Source: Lysobacteraceae bacterium | GTDB lineage: Bacteria > Pseudomonadota > Gammaproteobacteria > Xanthomonadales > BQJN01 | Assembly: GCA_021604725.1 (NCBI GenBank) | Contig: BQJN01000005.1 | Span: 1 to 64,000 of the forward strand | DNA: 64,000 bases | Direction of reading: 5' to 3' | In this document: in pieces, positions 45,585 to 55,812 of the stretch | Layout: every line of letters starts with the position of its first letter | Position numbering within the stretch: the stretch's first letter is position 1 | Notes under the pieces: model-generated | The model's input: the letters and a program-made list of their open reading frames with translations, nothing else | What the model was told of the DNA's origin: nothing | The model's database searches: none | Made by a program: the position numbers and the translations under genes

Positions 45585-46133
45585 TCAAATAGGGTAACGC
45601 GCCAGCAATGTTTCGGCCGCAGAAGCCAGATCGCGATGTAGCGTCACGCCGTCAACGTCGGTGAGAAACCCGAGCGATGTTGAACCGCGGCCAGTTTTCA
45701 CCAGGATGGCTCTCAACCCGCACTGACTGGCACTGACAATGTCTTCCTGACCATCACCGATGATCGTCACGGTGTCTCGCTCCACGCGGTAGCGTTCTAT
45801 CAGATCCTCAAACAGGTCCGCTTTACTTTGAATCTCAGTCTTGGAGCGGCGAGCGACTTTAGGTGCAAAAACCACCGCGTCAATTTTACCCCCGGCCTCT
45901 TGCACGGCACCCAACATGGCCTCATCGATCGCATGAAGTGTTTCTACGTTTAGCGCCTTGCGACCCAGGCCACCTTGATTGGTGGCGATCACCACGGCAA
46001 ACCCCCCTTGTGACAGTTTGGCGATCGCTTCGACGCTACCAGGGATCGGCTTCCAATCCTTGATCGCGCGCAAGCCGCCATCTACGACCTCGTTGACGAC
46101 GCCGTCACGCCCCAGTATAACCAGGCCCCTCAT
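45585..46133 (-). CDS. GmhB-like HAD protein, probably inactive phosphatase
   Basis: By length (182), fold and position next to glyS this is the D-glycero-D-manno-heptose 1,7-bisphosphate phosphatase GmhB. However, the nucleophile motif LDRDG is LGRDG here (Gly8, codon GGG, for Asp). The CxH...CxC zinc loop and the RKP lysine motif that follow the YCPH segment in relatives are gone (VVFAPKVARRSKTE instead). The TNQGGLGR and GDGQEDI motifs remain. It therefore seems to be a degenerate enzyme, or one given a new binding role. It overlaps glyS by 4 bases. Confidence 0.78.
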   Translation of the reverse strand: MRGLVILGRDGVVNEVVDGGLRAIKDWKPIPGSVEAIAKLSQGGFAVVIATNQGGLGRKALNVETLHAIDEAMLGAVQEAGGKIDAVVFAPKVARRSKTEIQSKADLFEDLIERYRVERDTVTIIGDGQEDIVSASQCGLRAILVKTGRGSTSLGFLTDVDGVTLHRDLASAAETLLARYPI

Positions 46134-48211
46134 CGTGCAATCTGGCCGACGTCAGCCACTTTCAGGAACAAGTTCTGCAGCCTTTGCAGTAGCGCCATTC
46201 GGTTGGCGCGGACCGCAACATCATCGGCCATCACCAGAACTTGATCAAAAAAGATATCAACGGGTTCGCCCAGACCGGCCAGGGCCGATAGCGCCGCCTC
46301 GTAATTGCGCTGATCAGCAAGAGCATCGGCTGAACTGGACACGGCCTCGAGGGCTTCGGCCAGCGCTTTCTCCGCATCCTCCGTGAGCAGATCTTCTGAC
46401 AAATTGCCCACATCTGCATCGAACTTGCGCAAAATGTTGGTAATTCGCTTGTTTGCGGCGCACAAATTATCAGCCGCCGGGAGCCGCAAGAAAGCGGCGA
46501 CCGCTTCACTGCGTGCCACAAAATCGTTGAGCTCCGAGGGTCGAACAGCTAACACCGAGTTGAAAACCTCTGAATCGATACCTCGCTCGGACAGGTAGCC
46601 ACGAAGACGTTCAAATATAAAGTCGCCAACTTCGCTGACAATAGCCGCATGATCGATGCCATTTATCGAAATGTTGCCAACAGCCTTGCTCAATGCCTGG
46701 TCCAAATCAAAGCGGTCACCCCCTTCGATCGCCGTCCGAATAAGCCCTAATGCGGCGCGGCGCAGGGCGTATGGATCGCGAGTTCCGGACGGCTTCATGC
46801 CCACCGCGAAAATACCGCACAGCGAATCGAGTCGCTCAGCCACCGCCAAACAGCGACCAACACCACTGGTGGCAATTGCGTCGCCGGCGAATGAGGGCAA
46901 GTACTGCTCGCGCAGCGCCAATGCGATTTGCTCGTCTATGCCTTCGGCAGTGGCATAGTAAGCGCCCATGATGCCTTGCAGCTCTGGGAATTCACCGACC
47001 ATCTGGGTCAACAAATCACACTTGCCCAACTCAGCCGCGCGGATTGCCTTGTCGGCATCGGCGCCAAAATCGTTGGCAAGTTCTGCGCACAATCTAGAGA
47101 CACGCTGACTCTTGTCCTTGAGCGTACCCAACTTTTTCTGATAGACCATACTGGCCAGGGCCGGCAGGTGGTCGGATAGCGGCGTTTTAAGATCAACGTC
47201 AAAGAAAAACTTGGCATCGGCCAAGCGCGGACGAATAACCCGCTCGTAGCCGCGCCTAATCTCATTGGCATCTTTGCTTTCAATATTGGCAACCCCAATA
47301 AAATCTGCACGCAATGCACCCTCGGCATCGCGTAACGCAAAGAATCGCTGATGAACCTCCATCGAAGAAATCAAGGCTTCCTCGGGCACTTCCAGAAAGG
47401 CTTGATCAAAGCTGCCACTAATCGCTACCGGCCACTCAACCAGACAAGCCACTTCGGTTAGCAACTCATCACTCAATTGAGCAGTCGCTCCCATGTCGTC
47501 GGCAATTACTGCAATCTGGGATTCAATCTTTTCGCGTCGCTTGGTAGTAGATGCGATGACAAAGGCTTGTTCCAGGGCGGATTCATAAGCGTCGGCCGAC
47601 TCTATTTGAATCGGCTCCGGATGGTGAAAGCGATGACCCTGCGAGCTCGCGCCAAACGGCCGACCGAACAATTCGCCGGAGATCGCTTGATCACCATGCA
47701 TGGCGATGACCCAATGCACAGGCCGAACAAATCGATGCTCGTAGTTTCCCCAACGCATGAGCTTGGGAACGGGCAGTTTGGCGGTCACCTCGCTGATCAT
47801 GGCAGGCAACAATGAAGCCAGGCTTTGACCAACAATGCTCTGTACGAAGCCGAGCCGCTGCCCCTTGTCCGTCTCAACCCGCTGCAGCTGCGAAACGTCA
47901 CTGGCTCCGACCGATCGAGCAAAGCCGATCGCCGCAGGTTTTGGCTTGCCATCTGCATCGAACGCGGCGGCTACTGGCGGACCGAGCTTTTGTTCCTTAC
48001 GGTCGGCCTGACGCTCAGCTACATTGCTTATTCGAACGGCCAGGCGACGCGGCGTTTCAAAAGACTCTACGCTTGCGTCATCATCAACCAGGTCAGCGCT
48101 GCGCAAGGCAGCGAACAGGCCATCGGTCAATGCACGCGACAGCGAAAGCAAGGCCTTGGGCGGCAACTCTTCAGTGCCAATTTCGACCAATAAAGACGCC
48201 CGATCGCTCAT
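46130..48211 (-). CDS. glyS: Glycyl-tRNA synthetase beta subunit
   Basis: GlyS is the tRNA-binding subunit of the alpha2beta2 bacterial glycyl-tRNA synthetase. The 693-residue protein starts [21 protein letters not shown] and has the FETPRRLAV and [20 protein letters not shown] blocks and the C-terminal [11 protein letters not shown] segment. The ATG overlaps the glyQ stop by four bases, as is usual. Confidence 0.97.
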   Translation of the reverse strand: MSDRASLLVEIGTEELPPKALLSLSRALTDGLFAALRSADLVDDDASVESFETPRRLAVRISNVAERQADRKEQKLGPPVAAAFDADGKPKPAAIGFARSVGASDVSQLQRVETDKGQRLGFVQSIVGQSLASLLPAMISEVTAKLPVPKLMRWGNYEHRFVRPVHWVIAMHGDQAISGELFGRPFGASSQGHRFHHPEPIQIESADAYESALEQAFVIASTTKRREKIESQIAVIADDMGATAQLSDELLTEVACLVEWPVAISGSFDQAFLEVPEEALISSMEVHQRFFALRDAEGALRADFIGVANIESKDANEIRRGYERVIRPRLADAKFFFDVDLKTPLSDHLPALASMVYQKKLGTLKDKSQRVSRLCAELANDFGADADKAIRAAELGKCDLLTQMVGEFPELQGIMGAYYATAEGIDEQIALALREQYLPSFAGDAIATSGVGRCLAVAERLDSLCGIFAVGMKPSGTRDPYALRRAALGLIRTAIEGGDRFDLDQALSKAVGNISINGIDHAAIVSEVGDFIFERLRGYLSERGIDSEVFNSVLAVRPSELNDFVARSEAVAAFLRLPAADNLCAANKRITNILRKFDADVGNLSEDLLTEDAEKALAEALEAVSSSADALADQRNYEAALSALAGLGEPVDIFFDQVLVMADDVAVRANRMALLQRLQNLFLKVADVGQIAR

Positions 48212-49089
48212 GCTGCGTCCTCCTCGATGCCGACATAATGGACGGCCACGGCTCTGGCCATTTCTCTCACTCGCAGGATGTACCGTTGCCGCTCGGTCAC
48301 AGATATGGCGTTTCGGGCATCCAGCAAGTTGAATGCATGCGAGGCTTTCAGAACATACTCATAGGCAGGCAAGGCCAGCTTCTTTTCCAGCAAGCTATGA
48401 CACTGCGCTTCGAATTGGTCAAAGTGGCCAAATAGCATCTGCGTATCGGCAAGCTCGTAGTTGAACGTCGACATCTCGACTTCATTGCGATGGAAAACGT
48501 CGCCGTAGCTGATTCTTTCGTCGCCGTGGGTGGCCCACACCAGGTCATACACGTTATCGACATCCATCAAATACATGGCGATGCGCTCCAGACCGTAGGT
48601 GATTTCACCGGTAACCGGTTTGCAATCAAGGCCGCCGGCCTGCTGGAAGTAAGTAAACTGCGTGACCTCCATGCCGTTGAGCCAAACTTCCCAACCCAGG
48701 CCCCAGGCACCCAAGGTTGGCGACTCCCAGTTATCTTCGACAAATCGAATGTCATGGACCAGCGGGTCGATACCCAGACTTTTCAGTGAATCCAGATACA
48801 GTTCCTGGATATTCTCTGGTGAAGGTTTCAGCACCACCTGAAACTGATAGTAGTGCTGCAGACGGTTCGGGTTTTCGCCGTAGCGGCCATCACCCGGTCG
48901 CCGACAGGGCTGCACATAGGCGCTGCGCCAGCTGTCAGGCCCGAGAGCTCGCAGAAACGTGGCCGGGTGAAAGGTGCCGGCACCTACTTCAAGGTCTATG
49001 GGCTGCACAATGGCGCAACCTTGATTGGCCCAGTAGCGCTGAAGGGTCAGGATCAAATCCTGAAACGTATTTATCTGTGTCGCTTCCAT
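48208..49089 (-). CDS. glyQ: Glycyl-tRNA synthetase alpha subunit
   Basis: GlyQ is the catalytic subunit that activates glycine. The sequence has [21 protein letters not shown] near the start, the [42 protein letters not shown] block and [22 protein letters not shown] 49089 is used; an in-frame TTG seven codons upstream is less likely. The 293-residue length is typical. It overlaps glyS. Confidence 0.97.
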   Translation of the reverse strand: MEATQINTFQDLILTLQRYWANQGCAIVQPIDLEVGAGTFHPATFLRALGPDSWRSAYVQPCRRPGDGRYGENPNRLQHYYQFQVVLKPSPENIQELYLDSLKSLGIDPLVHDIRFVEDNWESPTLGAWGLGWEVWLNGMEVTQFTYFQQAGGLDCKPVTGEITYGLERIAMYLMDVDNVYDLVWATHGDERISYGDVFHRNEVEMSTFNYELADTQMLFGHFDQFEAQCHSLLEKKLALPAYEYVLKASHAFNLLDARNAISVTERQRYILRVREMARAVAVHYVGIEEDAA

Positions 49090-49292
49090 CGAAAATTCTT
49101 GAACTTGCAAGGCGGCCGGATAGTTTACCTAGCAGGGGGCTGAAATACACGGCAAGTCGCCGATTGAAGCGGTCAATTGTCAACAAATGGCTGCAAACAG
49201 GGCTCGGTATCCACCAAGATGGCTAGCAATTGGCGATTAATTGGTCTGGAAAACGCTACAATCGATGTCATGTCGACCATGAGCCCCAAGCA

Positions 49293-51128
49293 ATGAGCAC
49301 CAAGGCCAAACAACGCGACCCTGTTTCCAATGCTGTGCGGTCAGCCGCTGGCGCCGTTCGCTTCAACGGTCGTCTGAATCTTGCAGACACGCTCAAAGGC
49401 CTCGTTCAGGATGGTTTAATCACGGAAAAAGAAGGCCTGGCCGTTCGCGCTCAGGTATCTGGCGAGAACCGTGTTGATATCCATCCAATGGTGCTGATCG
49501 CCAATCAAAAGCTGACCAACCATCAGAGCAACAAACCGCTGACACTGGAAATCCTGACTCAGTGGTTAAGCACGCGTTCTGGTCTGCCCTATTTAAAAAT
49601 CGACGTGATGAAGATTGATGTGGCGCGCGTCACTGACGTCATTTCGCACGCCTATGCCTCTCGCTATCGAATTTTGCCGATCAGCGTCAGCTCAGAACAG
49701 GTCCAGTTTGCGACCAGTGAGCCGTTTGCCACCGATTGGATCGACGACCTGAAACATATCCTCAGGCGCGATATTGACCTCTGCGTTGCCAGCCCAGTCG
49801 ACATCAATCGCTATTTGATGGAGTTCTACGGCGTCAATCGTTCGGTGAAAAAAGCCAGCGATGCGAAAATGACGGCTGAGGGCGATGCTGTCATCAATTT
49901 TGAGCAGCTGTTGAACCTGGGAGAGGCCGGCAAGCTAGGTGCTGACGATCACCACATCGTGCATATCGTGGACTGGTTGTTGCAGTTTGCCTTTGAGCAG
50001 CGCGCATCGGATATCCACCTTGAACCGCGGCGCGAAATGTCCAATATCCGTTTTCGCATCGATGGCCACTTGCACACGGTGTACAAAATACCGACGCCAG
50101 TGATGGCTGCGGTGACTAGCCGCATCAAGATCCTGGGGCGCATGGATGTGGCAGAAAAGCGTCGACCTCAGGATGGTCGCATCAAGACACGCACGCCAAT
50201 TGGTCAGGAAGTAGAGCTGCGCCTGTCAACCATGCCTACCGCGTTTGGTGAAAAGTGCGTGATGCGCATTTTCGATCCGGAAGTGGTGGCCAAGGACTTT
50301 GGCTACCTCGGTTTCAGTCAACGCGAAACCGAAATTTGGCGCCACATGATCGAACGCCCGCACGGTATCGTTTTGGTCACTGGCCCCACCGGATCGGGCA
50401 AGACCACCACGCTTTACTCAACGCTGAAGTATCTGGCTCGACCGGATCTGAACTTGTGCACCATTGAAGATCCGATCGAAATGGTCTCCGGCGACTTCAA
50501 CCAAATGCAAGTCCACCACGCCATCGGCCTCGATTTCGCCGCCGGTGTGCGCACGCTGATGAGACAGGACCCGGACATCATCATGGTTGGAGAGATTCGC
50601 GACCTGGAGACGGCGCAAATGGCGATTCAAGCGTCACTCACCGGTCATCTGGTGCTGTCGACCTTGCACACCAATGACGCGCCCTCGGCCCTGGTTCGGT
50701 TATTGAACATCGGTGTTCCGCACTATTTGCTGCAAGGCACGCTGGCCGGCATCACCGCGCAACGACTGGTTAGAACACTGTGTCCGCACTGCCGCAAACC
50801 GACCGATACCGATACCGATGAATGGGAGTCGCTGGTCCATCCATGGACGGCAAAGCCTCCAAAGCAGGTGATGAAGGGCGTTGGCTGCGTGGAGTGTCGC
50901 AAGACCGGCTTCCTGGGTCGAACCGGCATCTACGAGATGCTGCCATTTGATCAAAAAATGCGCGACGCTGTACGCGCCGACTCCGGCATCAGCGAGCTAC
51001 AGAAAGTTGCCCGGGAAGAGGGCATGCGACCACTGCGCCTGGGTGCCGCTGAATTGGTGGGCAAAGGAAAAAGTACCATTGCCGAGGTGTCCAAGGTGTT
51101 GCCGCCGGAGTACAGCACTTCGACATGA
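49293..51128 (+). CDS. GspE/PulE/PilB-type secretion ATPase
   Basis: A hexameric AAA+-like motor of the type II secretion/type IV pilus family. The 611-residue protein has the N-terminal GspE domain, Walker A GPTGSGKTTT, Asp box and Walker B MVGEIRDLETA, the His box LSTLHTNDAPSALVRL, and a four-cysteine zinc site (CPHCRK and CVECRKTGFLGRTGIYEML). ATG 49293 is chosen, since the sequence upstream is not conserved. No other secretion or pilus gene is close by, so its partner complex lies elsewhere. Its stop overlaps the next start by four bases. Confidence 0.88.
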   Translation: MSTKAKQRDPVSNAVRSAAGAVRFNGRLNLADTLKGLVQDGLITEKEGLAVRAQVSGENRVDIHPMVLIANQKLTNHQSNKPLTLEILTQWLSTRSGLPYLKIDVMKIDVARVTDVISHAYASRYRILPISVSSEQVQFATSEPFATDWIDDLKHILRRDIDLCVASPVDINRYLMEFYGVNRSVKKASDAKMTAEGDAVINFEQLLNLGEAGKLGADDHHIVHIVDWLLQFAFEQRASDIHLEPRREMSNIRFRIDGHLHTVYKIPTPVMAAVTSRIKILGRMDVAEKRRPQDGRIKTRTPIGQEVELRLSTMPTAFGEKCVMRIFDPEVVAKDFGYLGFSQRETEIWRHMIERPHGIVLVTGPTGSGKTTTLYSTLKYLARPDLNLCTIEDPIEMVSGDFNQMQVHHAIGLDFAAGVRTLMRQDPDIIMVGEIRDLETAQMAIQASLTGHLVLSTLHTNDAPSALVRLLNIGVPHYLLQGTLAGITAQRLVRTLCPHCRKPTDTDTDEWESLVHPWTAKPPKQVMKGVGCVECRKTGFLGRTGIYEMLPFDQKMRDAVRADSGISELQKVAREEGMRPLRLGAAELVGKGKSTIAEVSKVLPPEYSTST

Positions 51129-51847
51129 CACAGGTTCTATTAATCCAAACCGGCAACACCTTGCCGAGCATTGCCGAGAAGGAAGAGGATTTTGACCTTT
51201 GGTTCAAACGCAGCATGGCACCCGCTGTGCTCGACGTTCGACAAGTCCACAATCAACAGGCTTTGCCCGATCCGGGCCAGGTTACCGCAGCGGTCGTTAC
51301 CGGTTCTCCGGCGATGGTCAGCCATCGACATCCATGGTCTGAACAAACAGCGGCATGGATACGAGAATTCGTGCCCTTGGGTCGACCATTGCTGGGGGTC
51401 TGTTATGGGCACCAACTCATAGCCCACGCACTGGGCGGCATGGTTGGACCCAACCCGCATGGTCGCGGCATTGGTACCGTTGGCGTCACGTTTGAATCAA
51501 CGGCAAGCGGTGATGCGCTGTTCGGCGGCTTGGTTGGTGCTACCGTGAATGCACAAATCAGTCACGTTGAAGCTGTTCTAGAGCGGCCACCAGGCGCTGT
51601 GGCAATTGGTCGATGCGATCATGATCCCAATCACGTGTTGCAGTTTGGGCCGTGTACATGGGGCGTACAGTTTCACCCAGAGTTTACAGAATCGATCACT
51701 CGTGGCTACGTACAAGGACGGATCCAGGCACTGCAAGCTGAAGGTATCGATACTGACGCCGTTATGGCTAGTATCGTAGACACGCCGGTCGCAGCGGCGT
51801 TATTGAGCAAATTTATTGAGATTGTGGGAATCAGAAATGCCGCATAG
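51125..51847 (+). CDS. GMP synthase-like class I glutamine amidotransferase
   Basis: A 240-residue stand-alone GATase1 domain. Cys93 in GVCYGHQLIAHALGG, and His184 and Glu186 in VQFHPEF, form the catalytic triad. Such proteins in bacteria hydrolyse glutamine or gamma-glutamyl compounds; the acceptor is unknown here. It is coupled to the GspE-like gene upstream by ATGA and overlaps the M14 peptidase start by 11 bases, an odd mix of partners. Confidence 0.87.
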   Translation: MTQVLLIQTGNTLPSIAEKEEDFDLWFKRSMAPAVLDVRQVHNQQALPDPGQVTAAVVTGSPAMVSHRHPWSEQTAAWIREFVPLGRPLLGVCYGHQLIAHALGGMVGPNPHGRGIGTVGVTFESTASGDALFGGLVGATVNAQISHVEAVLERPPGAVAIGRCDHDPNHVLQFGPCTWGVQFHPEFTESITRGYVQGRIQALQAEGIDTDAVMASIVDTPVAAALLSKFIEIVGIRNAA

Positions 51848-53453
51848 TCAGTTGTTAACAAGCCTGGTTCTGGCATTTTTCCTGAACCAAACCGCTCTGG
51901 CAGAGACCGTCGTCGAGATCCATCCCAGCGATTTGCAGCAGGTAAGGCAAATGCTGCAGGCAAACCCGCTGACAACGACAACGGACCGCGGCAACATTGT
52001 ACTGATGCGGCTTGATGATTCGCAGCGTCAGCTGCTGCAACAAAGCGCTATCAATTTTCGTGTAAATACCGATGAAACCCTGGCCTTCAATGCCGACCTG
52101 GCCGTTCGTGGCGTTGGTACCATTCCCGGCTATGCCTGCTATCGAACGGTAGAACAAACATACGCTGATCTGGCCGATCTGGCTGCTGCCAATCCGACGC
52201 TGGCGAGCTGGCATGACATTGGCGATAGTTGGGAAAAAGCTCAAGGCCTGGGTGGTCATGACGTTATGGCGCTGACCATTTCCGCCAACAGTGGCACATT
52301 GGGTGGAAAAGCGCCGCTGGTCATCATCGCGGCGATGCATGCACGGGAATTGGTTACGGCGGAGACTGCAACTCGTTTCGCCGAACACCTGATCAACAAC
52401 TATGGATCAGATCCGGATATCACCTGGATCCTGGACCACCGCATCATTCACATCGTTCCACAGCTCAATCCCGATGGTCGGTTGGACGTCGAACAAGGCG
52501 ATCTGTGGCGGCGCAAGAACGCCGATGTCGACTGGTGTCCGACCGATGACTTTGGTGTGGATCTGAATCGAAACTCTAGTTTTGCCTTTGGTGGCGGTGG
52601 GTCATCGGGATTCTCTTGCGATCCAACGTTTCGCGGACCCTCGGCGGCTTCGGAACCCGAAATTGCTGCCATCGAAGCGGCAATGGTCAATTGGTTTGAA
52701 GACCAAAGAGGCACGTCAATTAACGACCCGGCGCCGGCCGATACCGAAGGCGTATTCATTTCCTTGCATTCATATGGACAACTGGTTCTGTTTGCCTGGG
52801 AATTCGACGATATGCCTGCTCCGAACAAGACAGAGATGGAAACCCTGGCCCGGAAATTCGGTTACTACAACGACTATCAGGCCTGCCAGGATTGCCTGTA
52901 CTCGGCAGCTGGCACGACGCCTGATCAGGCCTATGGTGAATATGGTGTTGCTGCGTACACATTCGAATTGGGAACCAGCTTTCATCAAAGTTGCAACGCG
53001 TTCGAAAACACCATCTATCCCGACAACCTGGAGGCCCTGGTGTATGCAGCGAAGGCCGCGCGACGTCCCTATCAGGAACCACAAGGCCCAGAGGCTTATA
53101 GTGTTGCCATTGAAAAGCCACTCGGTGAAGCGATGGCTACATTGACTGCGGTAGTTGACGACACCCGTTTCGACAGCAATGGCTGGGGCAACGAACCCGT
53201 GCAGACGATCGCCAGTGTGGTCTACAGTATCGATGTTGCGCCCTGGATGGCTGCCGGTACTGCGATGCAGCCGGTTGATGGCACTTTCGACAATTCTGTT
53301 GAAGCCGTGACAGCGAGTATAGACACCAGTGCGTTGGCCTATGGTGACCATCTGGTCTACGTCGCCGCCACTGACAGCAATGGCAATACCGGTGTGCCGA
53401 CGGCCGTGTTCCTGCATGTCGATGATGTGTTTTTCTTGGGCAACTTCGACTAA
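51837..53453 (+). CDS. Secreted M14 zinc carboxypeptidase
   Basis: A 538-residue exported protein. The signal peptide (about residues 1-22, ending ALA) is followed by a pro-like region, then an M14 carboxypeptidase domain with AAMHARELVTAET (zinc His and Glu), the IVPQLNPDGRL segment, DLNRNSSFAFGG, and a late YTFELGTSFHQ with the catalytic Glu. The C-terminal 120 residues resemble a beta-sandwich, and the protein ends FFLGNFD. It probably digests peptides outside the cell. ATG 51837 lies inside the upstream gene's end. Confidence 0.87.
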   Translation: MPHSQLLTSLVLAFFLNQTALAETVVEIHPSDLQQVRQMLQANPLTTTTDRGNIVLMRLDDSQRQLLQQSAINFRVNTDETLAFNADLAVRGVGTIPGYACYRTVEQTYADLADLAAANPTLASWHDIGDSWEKAQGLGGHDVMALTISANSGTLGGKAPLVIIAAMHARELVTAETATRFAEHLINNYGSDPDITWILDHRIIHIVPQLNPDGRLDVEQGDLWRRKNADVDWCPTDDFGVDLNRNSSFAFGGGGSSGFSCDPTFRGPSAASEPEIAAIEAAMVNWFEDQRGTSINDPAPADTEGVFISLHSYGQLVLFAWEFDDMPAPNKTEMETLARKFGYYNDYQACQDCLYSAAGTTPDQAYGEYGVAAYTFELGTSFHQSCNAFENTIYPDNLEALVYAAKAARRPYQEPQGPEAYSVAIEKPLGEAMATLTAVVDDTRFDSNGWGNEPVQTIASVVYSIDVAPWMAAGTAMQPVDGTFDNSVEAVTASIDTSALAYGDHLVYVAATDSNGNTGVPTAVFLHVDDVFFLGNFD

Positions 53454-53548
53454 GAGCAACTCGAAATCGGCAGTGGCGTGGCTGGCTTCGCCTATCGCTG
53501 TCCATATTTGACTAGTATGCTGCGGTGGTGAACGTAGACTTCATCACC

Positions 53549-54961
53549 ATGGAACAAGCCACTAACAGCAGCAACTTTGCCGCGCTCGATCCCGAGGTGT
53601 TGGAGCAGGCGCGCGTGTCGCGCGATCGTCGTTTCGATGGTCGATTCTACGTCGCTGTACTCACCACGGGCATTTATTGCAGGCCGATTTGTCCGGCGCG
53701 CATGCCGCGCCGGGAAAACGTGCGCCTATTCGCATCAGCCGCCGGCGCAGCCGCTGCCGGCTACCGGCCCTGCCGTCGTTGTCGGCCGGAGTATGCGCCG
53801 GGTACCGATGCGCCGTCGACCGAGTTGGTTGGACGGGCGATGGCGCGCATTGAATCGGGTTGGTTAGACCATGAATCGCCATCCGAGCTGGCGGGCCATT
53901 TCGGCATCAGTCGCCGTCACCTCGACCGACTATTCCAGGAGGTGGTCGGCGCGACTCCAAACGATGTCGCACGAACCAGGCGTTTGCATGCGGCTCGCCG
54001 ATTATTGGATGTCGACGGCTTGACCTTGAGTGAAATCGCTCTCGCCGCCGGCTTCCCGTCCTACCGCACCTTTGACCGAGAACTACGCCAGGTCTATGGG
54101 CTATCGCCCGGTCAACTTCGCAAGGACCCACGACCGCAAGCCAGGTCTGCGGTGAACAAGCTGCAGATTCGTCTGACCCAGCCCTATGATTGGGTTCACT
54201 GGCTCGGCTTTATGCGTAGTCGATCGATCGAAGGCATCGAGCAGGTCGATGGCGACAGTTACCAACGGACCACTGAACAGGGATTTCTAAAGATCAACCG
54301 CATCAACATGACCGTCGTTAGCGTCGAATTTACCAATCATGAAGGTGCGTTGGCCGAAGATTACCAACAGGTGAAAAAGCTGTTGGACGCTGACGCGCCA
54401 GTTGCAACTATCGAAGCGCGACTGGTAGACGCTGGACTGGGTATAGTTGCCAGGCAACCCGGCCTTCGAGTCCCTGGTTGTTGGGACCGGTTTGAGTTGG
54501 CCGTTCGCGCCATTGTTGGCCAACAGGTGTCCGTGGCTGGTGCTCGCACCGTACTCGGAAGAATCGTTCGTCGTTTTGGCACCGAGCGCAGCGACGGCAA
54601 GTACAACTTCCCGTCACCAGAGCAGCTGGCCCAAGCCGAAACCATCGACCTCAACATGCCGCGTTCACGCGCCAATAGCTTGATTGCACTGAGTCGCCAG
54701 GTCGCTGAAGGTGACCTGGATCTGAGCGGAGACATCGAAGCTGTCAAGCAACAGTTACTGGACCTGCCTGGTATCGGTCCGTGGACGGTCGGTTACATCG
54801 CCATGCGCGCCTTGGGTGATCCGGATGCCATGCCCCACAACGATCTGGCGCTGGTCAATGCCTGGAAAACCTTAAGCGATCAACCGCTAATGGAAGCGGC
54901 GAAGCAATGGCAGCCCTGGCGTGCCTATGCCGCAATGCACCTTTGGAGTCATCAATCATGA
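53549..54961 (+). CDS. Ada-type regulator fused to AlkA 3-methyladenine DNA glycosylase
   Basis: The 470-residue protein contains an Ada-like zinc-binding N-domain (GIYCRPICPARMPRRENV and YRPCRRCRPEY; four cysteines, one of them the methyl-phosphotriester acceptor in Ada), an AraC-type HTH (about residues 90-180), then an AlkA domain with a LPGIGPWTVGYIAMRALGDPDAMPHNDLAL helix-hairpin-helix and catalytic Asp. It has no Ada methyltransferase domain; that activity is the next gene. ATG 53549 is used, and a GTG at 53525 is possible. It likely senses alkylation and activates its own operon. Confidence 0.9.
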   Translation: MEQATNSSNFAALDPEVLEQARVSRDRRFDGRFYVAVLTTGIYCRPICPARMPRRENVRLFASAAGAAAAGYRPCRRCRPEYAPGTDAPSTELVGRAMARIESGWLDHESPSELAGHFGISRRHLDRLFQEVVGATPNDVARTRRLHAARRLLDVDGLTLSEIALAAGFPSYRTFDRELRQVYGLSPGQLRKDPRPQARSAVNKLQIRLTQPYDWVHWLGFMRSRSIEGIEQVDGDSYQRTTEQGFLKINRINMTVVSVEFTNHEGALAEDYQQVKKLLDADAPVATIEARLVDAGLGIVARQPGLRVPGCWDRFELAVRAIVGQQVSVAGARTVLGRIVRRFGTERSDGKYNFPSPEQLAQAETIDLNMPRSRANSLIALSRQVAEGDLDLSGDIEAVKQQLLDLPGIGPWTVGYIAMRALGDPDAMPHNDLALVNAWKTLSDQPLMEAAKQWQPWRAYAAMHLWSHQS

Positions 54962-55479
54962 ATTATTGTTATCACCTATCACCGCTGGGCCCGTTGCTGT
55001 TGGTCGGCGATGCTTCGGGGTTGTGGAAAATTGGCTTTCCCGAAGGCAAGGGAAAAGTCGAGCCGAGCGCGGATTGGGTTGAGTCAACATCAGGCCTGGA
55101 AACGGCACGGCAACAACTTGACGAATACTTCGCTGGCGATCGACAGGTCTTTGACTTGAAACTAAAGCCACAAGGTACGAATTTTCAGTTGCAAGTATTG
55201 GCTGCGCTGCAGACCATCCCGTTTGGCAACACAGCCAGTTACGCCGAAGTGGCCGAAAAAATCGGCCGCCCCAAAGCGGTCCGAGCGGTCGGTGCCGCCA
55301 ATGGCCGAAATCCGTTACCCATTGTCATCCCCTGTCATCGCGTGATCGGTGCCAATGGTTCACTCACCGGTTTCGGCGGCGGTATGGCGGCCAAGTCTTA
55401 TCTGTTAAGTTTGGAAGGCGCGCTGCCAGCAACGACGAACCGAGATCTATTTGAGCAAGCCAACAATACAGACAGCTGA
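54958..55479 (+). CDS. ogt: Methylated-DNA--protein-cysteine methyltransferase
   Basis: Removes methyl groups from O6-methylguanine. The 173-residue protein has NPLPIVIPCHRVIG with the acceptor Cys, and GLTGF-like SLTGFGGGMAAK following it. The ATG overlaps the stop of the Ada/AlkA gene by four bases, so the two alkylation-repair activities are made together. The ogt name is a convenience; the protein could equally be the C-half of a split Ada. Confidence 0.93.
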   Translation: MNYCYHLSPLGPLLLVGDASGLWKIGFPEGKGKVEPSADWVESTSGLETARQQLDEYFAGDRQVFDLKLKPQGTNFQLQVLAALQTIPFGNTASYAEVAEKIGRPKAVRAVGAANGRNPLPIVIPCHRVIGANGSLTGFGGGMAAKSYLLSLEGALPATTNRDLFEQANNTDS

Positions 55480-55511
55480 AAGTGGATTGGTCATTGCCAT
55501 GCAGGTCGAGT

Positions 55512-55672
55512 CTTTTGCCGCCTGTGAGGCTGTTGCGAAACTGCAGCCGTCTCGATACACGGACGTATCGCAGATTTCGATGGGCCCTAAGCCATTGAAA
55601 TGTAAGGAACCCGATAACCACGCTTCTCGGGTTCCGTGGTGTTGCTAGACCAGGACCGACGATTGCAACACC
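55512..55672 (+). repeat. Structured repeat form B, uninterrupted copy
   Basis: It mirrors 29544-29863 without the insertion. GGCTG/CAGCC (55528-55548) keeps the GCGAAACT loop. CGATAC/GTATCG (55553-55570) and ATTTC/GAAAT (55574-55601) follow. GGAACCCGA/TCGGGTTCC is a perfect 9-bp stem around TAACCACGCTTC (55606-55635), and GGTGTTGC (55638-55645) closes with GCAACACC (55665-55672). Two stem pairs of the fourth hairpin are fully exchanged against the 29.6-kb copy. It lies 33 bases after ogt. Nothing else is visible between 55479 and 55813. Confidence 0.82.
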
Positions 55673-55812
55673 TTGCTATGCAGAACAAGCGGCCAAATCG
55701 AGGTTTCGATGAAAACCATGGTCCCTCAATTGATGCCTGCTCGCCGGCAATTCGATTCCGCCTTCCGTGGCAGAATCCTCATCGCGTTGGACGGTCGAGT
55801 CAACTACCCACC

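Noticed and set aside
49293-51128. Part of a local type IV pilus or type II secretion cluster
   Set aside because: No pilin, secretin, GspF/PilC or prepilin peptidase gene is nearby, so the ATPase is isolated here.
52770-53459. 229-codon minus-strand frame opposite the M14 peptidase
   Set aside because: Shadow of a well-supported gene, with no conserved motif or separate ribosome site.
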